Assembly: GCA_029780415.1 (NCBI GenBank)
Contig: JAKOYN010000113.1
Location: forward strand, 1-6,071
From: RXIX01 sp003989075
Lineage (GTDB): Bacteria > Pseudomonadota > Gammaproteobacteria > Competibacterales > Competibacteraceae
DNA: 6,071 nucleotides
Direction of reading: 5' to 3'
This document shows positions 1 to 5,267 of this stretch, in pieces. The notes below the pieces were generated by a model that did not search any database, was not told the origin of the DNA, and was given only the letters and a program-made list of their open reading frames with translations. Every line of letters starts with the position of its first letter. Within the stretch, counting starts at the first letter, position 1. The translations under genes and the position numbers were made by a program.

Positions 1-544
1 CACCCTGCAAGCGCATCCGCACCACCGGTCGCGTTCCATCCGCATCCGTCGCGCGCAAGGCCAGCACCGCTTCCCCAGGGGTCAGGGACAACTGATAGCC
101 GGGCACCCGCGCCAGGAAACGCACAGCCGCACCGGCCTGGCCCTGATTCGGCTCGAAATGCAGGGGCGTTTGGCTGAACAGATCGATCATCCGCGCCCGC
201 ACCGGCGCTGACGCCGCCTGCAAAGCCGCAGGGCTTGGGGGTGTCGGTGGCACCGCCGCGACCGCCGGCACCGTCACCGGCGGCTCGATCGATTTCAGCA
301 GCGCATCCAGGGGCGGCGTCACCGGCGACCGACGCCATTGCGCCGCCAGCGCTGGCGCCAGTTGAACGGCAAAGGGATCTGCGGCATTCAGATCAACGTA
401 GAAGCCGACCGGAGACAGACGCGGTTCCAGAATACCGGCCATCGCCGTTCCCGGCACCGCGATCATGCTGGCCAGCAGCAGCAGCACGATCTCCCTCATT
501 CCCCTCACCAACGAAGCCAACCGCACGCGCAGGCCACCGTTCAT
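1..544 (-). CDS. N-terminal part of a secreted SBBP (beta-propeller repeat) family protein, cut by the window edge
   Basis: The minus-strand frame opens at ATG 544 and runs without a stop for 181 codons to the left edge. A Shine-Dalgarno-like AGGGGTG lies 6 nt upstream. Residues 1-36 form a signal peptide: arginines at 6, 8, 14 and 17, hydrophobic core IVLLLLASMIAV, likely cleavage after TAMA. Residues 42-121 are rich in Pro and Ala, with a PPVTVPAVAAVPPTPPSP stretch, and look like a linker. From residue 122 comes a segment I recognise as the opening of SBBP proteins: LFSQTPLHFEPNQGQ (122-136), VRFLARVPGYQLSLTPGEAVLAL (as 141-150 and 151-163), then VVRMRLQG at 174-181. The FEPNQGQ, FLAR-x-x-GY and RMRL motifs are typical of the domain (named DUF7948 in Pfam, as I recall) that precedes SBBP beta-propeller repeats (PF06739). 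No SBBP repeat lies inside the window, so the propeller is inferred. Such proteins are exported; their function is poorly known. The gene follows the Ig-like gene after 354 nt and probably has its own promoter. Confidence 0.85.
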   Translation of the reverse strand, partial: MNGGLRVRLASLVRGMREIVLLLLASMIAVPGTAMAGILEPRLSPVGFYVDLNAADPFAVQLAPALAAQWRRSPVTPPLDALLKSIEPPVTVPAVAAVPPTPPSPAALQAASAPVRARMIDLFSQTPLHFEPNQGQAGAAVRFLARVPGYQLSLTPGEAVLALRATDADGTRPVVRMRLQG

Positions 545-550
545 TTTTGA

Positions 551-557
551 CACCCCT
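551..557 (-). promoter_or_regulatory. Ribosome binding site of the SBBP-type gene
   Basis: AGGGGTG on the minus strand lies 6 nt before the ATG at 544. It supports this start, which also gives a complete signal peptide. Confidence 0.6.
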
Positions 558-568
558 GAATTATTGAT

Positions 569-587
569 CTTTGCCTGAAGAGCAAAG
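569..587 (-). repeat. Leader hairpin upstream of the SBBP-type gene
   Basis: CTTTGC (569-574) and GCAAAG (582-587) form a 6-bp stem with a 7-nt loop, between the predicted promoter and the ribosome site. It does not overlap the Shine-Dalgarno at 551-557. It could stabilise the 5' end of the mRNA. Confidence 0.35.
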
Positions 588-611
588 CCACCACAATGCT
601 GCAACAGTTCC

Positions 612-617
612 ATTATA
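612..617 (-). promoter_or_regulatory. Likely -10 box of the SBBP-type gene promoter
   Basis: The minus strand reads a perfect TATAAT here, 67 nt before the ATG at 544, which predicts a start of transcription near 605 and a leader of about 60 nt. No good -35 hexamer sits at 16-18 nt spacing (TCTTCG at 17 nt). If used, the promoter is weak or needs an activator; the palindrome at 648-659 is a candidate binding site. Confidence 0.45.
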
Positions 618-647
618 GTCGAGACAGGTTTTCGCGAAGATGCCCGT

Positions 648-659
648 TTGTCGGGACAA
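648..659. promoter_or_regulatory. Short palindrome, candidate operator
   Basis: TTGTC and GACAA are perfect inverted repeats separated by two bases (TTGTC-GG-GACAA on the plus strand). The site lies about 43-54 nt upstream of the start of transcription predicted from the TATAAT box, a usual place for an activator. Ten matching bases can arise by chance, so support is weak. Confidence 0.2.
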
Positions 660-706
660 TGCTACCGTCAGCCCGTTACCGTCCTGGTTCGGCTTGAACA
701 TCAAAG

Positions 707-719
707 CGCGCCCTGCGCG
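707..719 (-). repeat. GC hairpin, 5-bp stem with 3-nt loop
   Basis: CGCGC (707-711) pairs with GCGCG (715-719). Its outer arm overlaps a segment (717-725) that could instead pair with 802-809 over a distance of about 75 nt with one bulge, enclosing the hairpin at 753-778. The two pairings exclude each other. Whether either forms is unknown. Confidence 0.35.
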
Positions 720-752
720 GGTGAGACTCCCTGCCCTGTAGTTCAGGCAAGA

Positions 753-778
753 CCCGGGAGGATTACAAACCTCCCGAG
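753..778 (-). repeat. 9-bp RNA hairpin with 8-nt loop
   Basis: CGGGAGG (755-761) pairs with CCTCCCG (770-776) around an 8-nt loop. On the minus-strand RNA the stem extends by a G-U and a C-G pair to 753-778. On the plus strand the second-to-last pair would be a C-A mismatch, which favours a minus-strand transcript. No T-run follows. The function is unknown. Confidence 0.5.
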
Positions 779-812
779 CTGCTGCTATTAAACGATCCTG
801 CCCCACCGCTCC

Positions 813-844
813 CTGATGCCCACCCCAGCAGAACTGGGCATCAG
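813..844 (-). repeat. 10-bp perfect inverted repeat, possible non-canonical terminator or 3'-end stabiliser
   Basis: The arms are CTGATGCCCA (813-822) and TGGGCATCAG (835-844) with a 12-nt loop, beginning 54 nt after the stop codon of the Ig-like gene. The stem is perfect and strong. No T-run follows on either strand, so Rho-independent termination is not supported; a role in protecting the 3' end of the pilQ/Ig-like mRNA is possible. Confidence 0.5.
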
Positions 845-898
845 AGCCACATTTCCAATCAGCGCAGGCCGTTCCCTGGCCCACACCTGCCGCAGAAG

Positions 899-3800
899 CT
901 ACGGCGTGACCTGCAGAATCACCGTGACCACGGCATTGGCGCTGCCGCCCGCCGAGAAGGTCAGGGTGCCCACCGTGTAGCTGCCCGGAGTGATGTTGGA
1001 GAGCAGAGTCACCTTCGACACTTCAATCGGGAACACCACCTGACTGTTGGCATCGGTCGTGCCGGTGGGCGAGACCGAGATACCAAAGCGCGAGTCAGAC
1101 ACCGCTGCATCAGCAGCAATGGTGGCGCCGGCGTAGGACGGTGACAGGGTGACTGTCACCGCACCGGTTGCCGATACGAAGCTGTTGACGCTCGCCGCAC
1201 TGATCACCAGGTTCAACTGGCGCACATCGGTCGACAACTGCAGGCTCGACTCGGCATCCACCGAAATCGTGCAGTCGGGCAGCACGCCAAACGGACTCGG
1301 CTGTCCGGGCGGCGTGGCATCCAGGGTGGTCAGATCCTTGGAACTGGCCGGCAGGGTAAAGATCGACTTCTGCCGGGCCTCAGTGCCGCTGACCCGCGTG
1401 CTGGCCACCAGATCCACATTGGTCCAGGTCGCGTATTGCTGGGCATAGACCACGTTGAAGGTGCCAAAGCCCGAGCTGTCCGTGGTCACCACCGGAATCG
1501 AGGTCGTGGCGACATTGCCCGGATCCAGCCGTCCGTTGTTGTTGATATCCTCGCCTGGATCAAGCTGGCCATTATTGTTGCTGTCCTCGTTGGCGCAGGA
1601 GGCCGTAATCACCGGAACCCAGGCCGTGAGCGTCTTGCGATAGAAGCCCTTGTAGTAGGTGTTGGGCACGATATCGAGAATCACATTGGCGCCGGCCACC
1701 GGTCCACCGACGATATCGTTGACCAGCACGTTATACGGCAGGGCATACTGGGTCGGAGTCGGTTCGGTGATTTCATTGCCCGTACCCAGGGTGATGAAGA
1801 CCTCCTTCTGCGCCACGGTCAGGGTCACCACCTTGGTCAGCGTGGTATTCGGGATCGACGCCTGGATACGCACGCCATTTGCCTCGGTCGGCGAAGAACC
1901 GGCGATGTACTCGACGCTGGCCCGGCCCGCCAGATTGGTATTGGCTGAACTCGCGGTCAGCGAACCACCGCTGGTGTCCTTGAGCACCGTGAACAGCACT
2001 TCCTGATTCGCCACCGGATTGCCATTGGCATCCACGATGATCGCGGTAATAGTGCTGCGTTCGTTGGTGCTGGGCGGCGTGTTGATGCCGATGGTCGTCG
2101 GTTCGGCCTGCACATCGACAATCTGCGCCGGCACCGTGGCGGAGAAGGTCAGGGTGCGACTGGCCGCCACCGTCGAGTCATTCAGCGCGCCCGTGGCCGA
2201 TAGCGTTGCACTGCCCGGCACATTGGATTGAATGGTCAACAGCTCGCTGATCTCGCCCGAAGCATTGGTCAGACCGACATACACCGTGCCGTTGCTGCCC
2301 GCCTGCGAGGGATTCAGGGTGCCCTTGGTGGTCTGCACGCGGATGCTCGCTCCCGACACCGGCGCGCCGCTCTTGAGCCAGCGCACCCGCACCCCAACTG
2401 CGGTATCCAGCGGGGCATTGGTCAACAGCGTACCGGTCGCCAGGTCATAGGTCTCGATAATGAAGCTGTCCGGCGAGGCGCTGAGCGTCACCGGCAGCGT
2501 CGAGGTCATGGCGTAGGTCGCCACGCCATCCCAGGCGGCATTGATGATGTAATCGATCGCCTGGGTGGCGGTCAGGGTAAAGATGGCGTTGCCGGTGGTG
2601 TTGGTGACCAGGGTCTGCACCAGCGCGTCATTGACGGTCACCTGCAGCGCTGCACCGTTAATACCGCGATCAGCGGAATCCACCAGGGTAAAGGTCAGCG
2701 GCACTGAATCTCCCACTTGCACCGCCGACGGCACGCCACTGACGTTCAGCCGGGTACCGGTCACCTGCACGGTCACATCGGCCGCGCTCACCGAACCTGA
2801 TGTGGCGCCGACCACAATCGCCCGGTTGCGCTTATTGCCACCCGCACTCAGCAGCGCTGAGGCAGTGCCGGTCTCATCGGTCGTACCACGCACCACCTGA
2901 ATGGTGCCGTCGCCGCTCTTGACCAGGAAACTCACCACCGCACCCTTGATCAGCACGCCGTTGCTGTCGCGCGCGACCGCAGTCAGGGTCACCGGATTCT
3001 GATCGGAAGACGGTAATTCCGGGCTGCTGGTCAGCAGGGTCAACTGCGCCGGCGTTGTGCCGCCGCCGCTACCACCTGTCACCACCAGCTTCAGATTGGC
3101 CAGTGCGGTCTTGCCCGCGCTGTCCGTTACCTGGACGATAAAATTGAAGGTTCCGGATACCTTGGTGGCGCCCGAAATCACGCCGGTATCTGCGCCGAGA
3201 CTGATGCCGAACGGCAGCGTACCGCTCGGAATCGACCAGGTGTAGGGCGCCGTACCACCGCTGGCCTGCAACAGCGCGGTGTAAAAGACGTCCACTGTCG
3301 CATCCGGCAGGGTGCTGGTGCTGATCACAAGCGGATCGGTCGTGGTCGGATCATCCACCTTATCGGTTGGCGCCGGCAGATTGAAATTCAGACTATAGGT
3401 CGCGGTACCATTCAGTACCTTGAACGGTATGACGTAGGCCCCGGCGCCCTTGAAGGTCACGGTCGCCTTCAGCGCACCATTCTCGTCGGTCTTGCCATAA
3501 TTGCCCTCGGCGGGCGCGAAGCTCACCGTGATTTCGCCCGGCGGCGTAAAACTGCCCAGAGTGATCAGGATGCCTGGCACCGGTGTGAAGTTGTCATCCA
3601 CCAGCGACATCTCGACATCGCACTTGCCTTCCGGCGGCGTAATCGGATTGGTCTTGTTGGTGCCCGTAACAGTAATCTGGCAACTGGAGATGCCATCCAG
3701 CTTGCCCGCACCCGGCCCCTTGATCGTCACCTTGACCGGCGTGCTCACGTTATCGGCATTGAAGGTCAGCACGATGTCCTTGCTGCCGAGTGGCTGGCCG

Positions 3801-5206
3801 CTGCTGGAAATGATGGCCGTCGCACAGCCATCGGCACCGGTCATCACCGATCCCTGCTTGCCTTCAACCTCATTCACCTTGACCGTGGCCATACCGGTCG
3901 CACTCATGTCATAGCGGATCGCGGTCGCCGGCAAGGGCGTAAAGTTGGGATCCTTCAGGCACAGCTTGACCGGCGTAGTGCTGTTCGGCCCCAATTCAGT
4001 CGCCGAGGTGGTCAGCGTCACATCAGTGCCATTGGTAACCCCCAGAAAGACCGACTGGCAGTTGGCGCCATTGGCGTCACAGGTATTCAGGGCAGTGCAG
4101 GCGCTGTTATCTGCGGTGCAGGCCACCAGGATCGCGGTCTGCCCCACCCGGGTCGCCGGATAGGTCACCAGGGTGTCAGCCACGCCATTCAGGTTGGTGA
4201 ATGACGGCGACAGAATCGTGGCGTTCGTGGCCCGCCCGATCACATACGGTATTGGACTGCGGCTATCAGCGTTGAAGGGCCGGTTCGCCTGAATGTTCAG
4301 GCTGCTCTGGCTGGTCACGGTCTGCACGGTACGCAGTTGCCCGCCGCTGAGCACGAGCCGGTCAAGCGGATGAACGTCCTTGCTCAGGAACTGGCCATCG
4401 GCAGCACTGAAGTTGACACCACTGGCCTGTGGCGCGCCGTCGCTGCCGGCAATCACGAAATTGCCGGGAATATTGGGATAGCCGGTGATCGGTCCGTCGA
4501 TCAGGTAGAAATTCACCTGGGTGTTGGGATTGGTCGGATTGCCATTGCCATCCGTAACCACCACGCTGACGATACGGCTGTAGCTGCCATCCTGCAGCGG
4601 CGTATCGGTCGCCGTGCCAAACCGCGATTGCCCGGCCAGCACAGCATTGACATACGGTCCGGTAAAGGCCATCGCGGTCGCCGGCCGACTCTCACCCACC
4701 ACGGTGATCTCCAGGCTCTTGCTCACCGTCTGCCCGGTGTTCGGATCCTGCGCCGAGGCGGTGATGGTGGCGGTGCCAGGCGTGGTCGAGGAACTGAAAA
4801 ACACCGTGCCCAGACCACTGGTGTTTTCCAGTGGCAGGCTGCGGAAACCCTGGGTTAAATCCTCGGGATCAAACAGCGCCCCCGTGGCCAGACTGGGCGC
4901 CAGATCAAATTGGATATTGGTCGGGAACAGCCGCCCATCCTGCTTGACCACCGCAGTGATGGTGCTGGTATAGGGCAGCGCGGGGTTCGGTGCGAAGCCG
5001 GACAGATTCACCGGCACACTGGTCTTGTCGGCGCTGATCTCAACGGTAATCAGCGGCCGGCCAGTAAAGCCGCCACTGCCACCACCGCCACTGGTAAAGC
5101 CGCCCGCACTTGCTGGGCTGGCGTTCCAGCCGGCCAGCACCAGGGTCAGCAGGAACAGTCCGACCCACCCTGTCCACCTTGTCAAGCCGTCGATCAATTT
5201 TTGCAT
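899..5206 (-). CDS. Secreted multi-domain Ig-like (Big_1/invasin-type) protein with one He_PIG domain and tandem EF-hand-type loops, 1435 aa
   Basis: I chose ATG 5206 because it has a strong Shine-Dalgarno (GGGGAG, 8-nt spacer) and gives a clean signal peptide: residues 1-34, hydrophobic core GLFLLTLVLAG, cleavage after ASPASA, no lipobox cysteine. The frame extends back to GTG 5290, overlapping pilQ, without a good ribosome site. A Gly-rich linker (35-50) follows. Ig-like domains, roughly: 53-170; 176-390 (large insertion; cysteines 363, 370, 376, 383); 393-496; 506-610; He_PIG-type 624-710 (GGTAPYTWSI, TGVISG, VTDSAG); 720-816; 819-909; 911-1024; 1029-1132; 1135-1285; C-terminal domain 1312-1435. 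Most repeat a Big_1-like pattern, a strand with D-x-NG-x-P (e.g. IIVDANGNPVANQEVLFTV) paired with a T-D/N-x-x-G-x-A strand. Residues 1208-1231 are two calcium-type loops. No intimin barrel, LPXTG, PEP-CTERM or terminal aromatic barrel signal is visible. Probable role: surface or extracellular adhesin or stalk, perhaps pilus-linked by its place after pilQ; this is inference. The specific function is unknown. Confidence 0.88.
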   Translation of the reverse strand: MQKLIDGLTRWTGWVGLFLLTLVLAGWNASPASAGGFTSGGGGSGGFTGRPLITVEISADKTSVPVNLSGFAPNPALPYTSTITAVVKQDGRLFPTNIQFDLAPSLATGALFDPEDLTQGFRSLPLENTSGLGTVFFSSSTTPGTATITASAQDPNTGQTVSKSLEITVVGESRPATAMAFTGPYVNAVLAGQSRFGTATDTPLQDGSYSRIVSVVVTDGNGNPTNPNTQVNFYLIDGPITGYPNIPGNFVIAGSDGAPQASGVNFSAADGQFLSKDVHPLDRLVLSGGQLRTVQTVTSQSSLNIQANRPFNADSRSPIPYVIGRATNATILSPSFTNLNGVADTLVTYPATRVGQTAILVACTADNSACTALNTCDANGANCQSVFLGVTNGTDVTLTTSATELGPNSTTPVKLCLKDPNFTPLPATAIRYDMSATGMATVKVNEVEGKQGSVMTGADGCATAIISSSGQPLGSKDIVLTFNADNVSTPVKVTIKGPGAGKLDGISSCQITVTGTNKTNPITPPEGKCDVEMSLVDDNFTPVPGILITLGSFTPPGEITVSFAPAEGNYGKTDENGALKATVTFKGAGAYVIPFKVLNGTATYSLNFNLPAPTDKVDDPTTTDPLVISTSTLPDATVDVFYTALLQASGGTAPYTWSIPSGTLPFGISLGADTGVISGATKVSGTFNFIVQVTDSAGKTALANLKLVVTGGSGGGTTPAQLTLLTSSPELPSSDQNPVTLTAVARDSNGVLIKGAVVSFLVKSGDGTIQVVRGTTDETGTASALLSAGGNKRNRAIVVGATSGSVSAADVTVQVTGTRLNVSGVPSAVQVGDSVPLTFTLVDSADRGINGAALQVTVNDALVQTLVTNTTGNAIFTLTATQAIDYIINAAWDGVATYAMTSTLPVTLSASPDSFIIETYDLATGTLLTNAPLDTAVGVRVRWLKSGAPVSGASIRVQTTKGTLNPSQAGSNGTVYVGLTNASGEISELLTIQSNVPGSATLSATGALNDSTVAASRTLTFSATVPAQIVDVQAEPTTIGINTPPSTNERSTITAIIVDANGNPVANQEVLFTVLKDTSGGSLTASSANTNLAGRASVEYIAGSSPTEANGVRIQASIPNTTLTKVVTLTVAQKEVFITLGTGNEITEPTPTQYALPYNVLVNDIVGGPVAGANVILDIVPNTYYKGFYRKTLTAWVPVITASCANEDSNNNGQLDPGEDINNNGRLDPGNVATTSIPVVTTDSSGFGTFNVVYAQQYATWTNVDLVASTRVSGTEARQKSIFTLPASSKDLTTLDATPPGQPSPFGVLPDCTISVDAESSLQLSTDVRQLNLVISAASVNSFVSATGAVTVTLSPSYAGATIAADAAVSDSRFGISVSPTGTTDANSQVVFPIEVSKVTLLSNITPGSYTVGTLTFSAGGSANAVVTVILQVTP
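1514..1585 (-). other. Two tandem EF-hand-type calcium loops inside the Ig-like protein
   Basis: Residues 1208-1219 read DSNNNGQLDPGE and 1220-1231 read DINNNGRLDPGN. Positions 1, 3, 5 (D, N, N), Gly at 6, Leu at 8 and Asp at 9 fit the EF-hand loop; the first copy has the acidic residue at 12 and the second has Asn. No flanking helices are evident, as in dockerin or thrombospondin-3 style loops. Six of the nine identical residues use different codons in the two copies, so the protein motif has been kept while the DNA diverged. Confidence 0.75.
3077..3337 (-). other. He_PIG-type Ig domain within the Ig-like protein
   Basis: Residues 624-710 carry the pattern of He_PIG domains: LPDATVDVFYTALLQASGG, APYTWSI, LPFGISLGADTGVISG, then FIVQVTDSAG and a final strand. 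It is the only domain of this type in the protein, divides its two halves, and is followed by a GGSGGG linker. Confidence 0.75.
4058..4120 (-). other. Four-cysteine segment of the Ig-like protein
   Basis: Residues 363-383 contain Cys 363, 370, 376 and 383 with spacing C-x6-C-x5-C-x6-C, between Asp- and Asn-rich turns, at the end of the second Ig-like domain. Two disulfides are likely in the oxidising periplasm or outside the cell. A metal site cannot be excluded. Confidence 0.55.
5064..5104 (-). repeat. 11-bp direct repeat with 30-bp period
   Basis: GTAAAGCCGCC occurs at 5064-5074 and 5094-5104. It encodes the two GGFT motifs of the Gly-rich linker after the signal peptide (GGFTSGGGGSGGFTG). 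It looks like a small in-frame duplication that could change length by slippage. Confidence 0.45.
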
Positions 5207-5234
5207 GGTATGTACTCCCCGCGACGCGGATACC
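5207..5234 (-). promoter_or_regulatory. Hairpin overlapping the ribosome site of the Ig-like gene
   Basis: On the minus-strand RNA, GGTAT (5234-5230) pairs with AUACC (5211-5207), directly before the ATG, and CCGC (5229-5226) pairs with GCGG (5222-5219) inside it. The Shine-Dalgarno sits partly in the inner stem and partly in the bulge. This could reduce translation relative to pilQ; regulation is inference. Confidence 0.35.
5215..5220 (-). promoter_or_regulatory. Ribosome binding site that sets the start of the Ig-like protein gene
   Basis: GGGGAG on the minus strand, 8 nt before ATG 5206. The upstream in-frame candidates (GTG 5290, ATG 5266, ATG 5263, ATG 5248) have no comparable site and would put 14-28 polar residues in front of the signal peptide. 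The two 5'-most G bases of the site are also in the hairpin at 5207-5234. Confidence 0.75.
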
Positions 5235-5235
5235 T

Positions 5236-5252
5236 GAATATTTTGCATATTC
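5236..5252. repeat. AT-rich inverted repeat between pilQ and the Ig-like gene
   Basis: GAATAT (5236-5241) and ATATTC (5247-5252) are perfect inverted repeats around five bases, 15 nt after the pilQ stop. The patch is clearly more AT-rich than its surroundings. It could be a weak hairpin or a protein-binding site; it is not a terminator. Confidence 0.4.
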
Positions 5253-5267
5253 TCGTGGTTCATCATG

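Larger units (their letters stand above)
545..898. other. 354-nt intergenic region with several inverted repeats
   Basis: No convincing gene lies here. Read on the minus strand it holds, in order: a 10-bp perfect inverted repeat (844-813), a 9-bp hairpin including a G-U pair (778-753), a 6-bp stem with one bulged G (TGCCTG/CAGGGCA, about 749-732), a 5-bp GC hairpin (719-707), a short palindrome (659-648), a TATAAT box (617-612), a 6-bp hairpin (587-569) and a ribosome site (557-551). The only open frame (884-561) starts with GTG without a ribosome site and shows no family motif. No stem is followed by a T-run on either strand, so none is a classical intrinsic terminator. It most likely ends the pilQ/Ig-like transcript and carries the leader and promoter of the SBBP-type gene. 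Confidence 0.6.

Noticed and set aside
235..567. 110-codon plus-strand Pro/Ala/Ser-rich open frame
   Set aside because: Antisense to the signal peptide and linker of the SBBP-type gene, whose minus-strand reading carries recognised motifs.
751..800. tRNA-Thr(UGU)-like stretch: AGCAGC, a stem, TTTGTAAT, a stem, then GGTC (minus strand)
   Set aside because: The loop has eight bases rather than seven, no T-arm with TTCGA follows, and no acceptor stem can be drawn. It resembles an anticodon arm only.
813..844. Classical Rho-independent terminator
   Set aside because: The stem is strong but no T-run follows on either strand.
561..884. 107-codon minus-strand open frame in the intergenic region
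   Set aside because: It starts with GTG without a plausible ribosome site, overlaps strong hairpins and the predicted promoter of the next gene, and its translation shows no domain, signal peptide or recognisable motif.
899..1000. C-terminal sorting signal (PEP-CTERM, LPXTG or barrel end) on the Ig-like protein
   Set aside because: The last residues are ordinary Ig-type strands ending VILQVTP, with no hydrophobic anchor plus basic tail and no terminal aromatic residue.
1436..1948. 170-codon plus-strand open frame
   Set aside because: It lies fully antisense to the Ig-like coding sequence, has a biased His/Arg/Gly-rich translation, and is a by-product of GC-rich codon usage.
2228..2707. 159-codon plus-strand open frame
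   Set aside because: Antisense shadow of the Ig-like gene with low-complexity composition.
4337..4858. 173-codon plus-strand open frame
   Set aside because: Antisense to Ig-like domains that read well on the minus strand; no ribosome site or motif.
899..5206. Intimin/invasin-type inverse autotransporter
   Set aside because: The Ig-like repeats resemble invasin, but there is no N-terminal beta-barrel or LysM domain after the signal peptide; Ig domains begin near residue 53.
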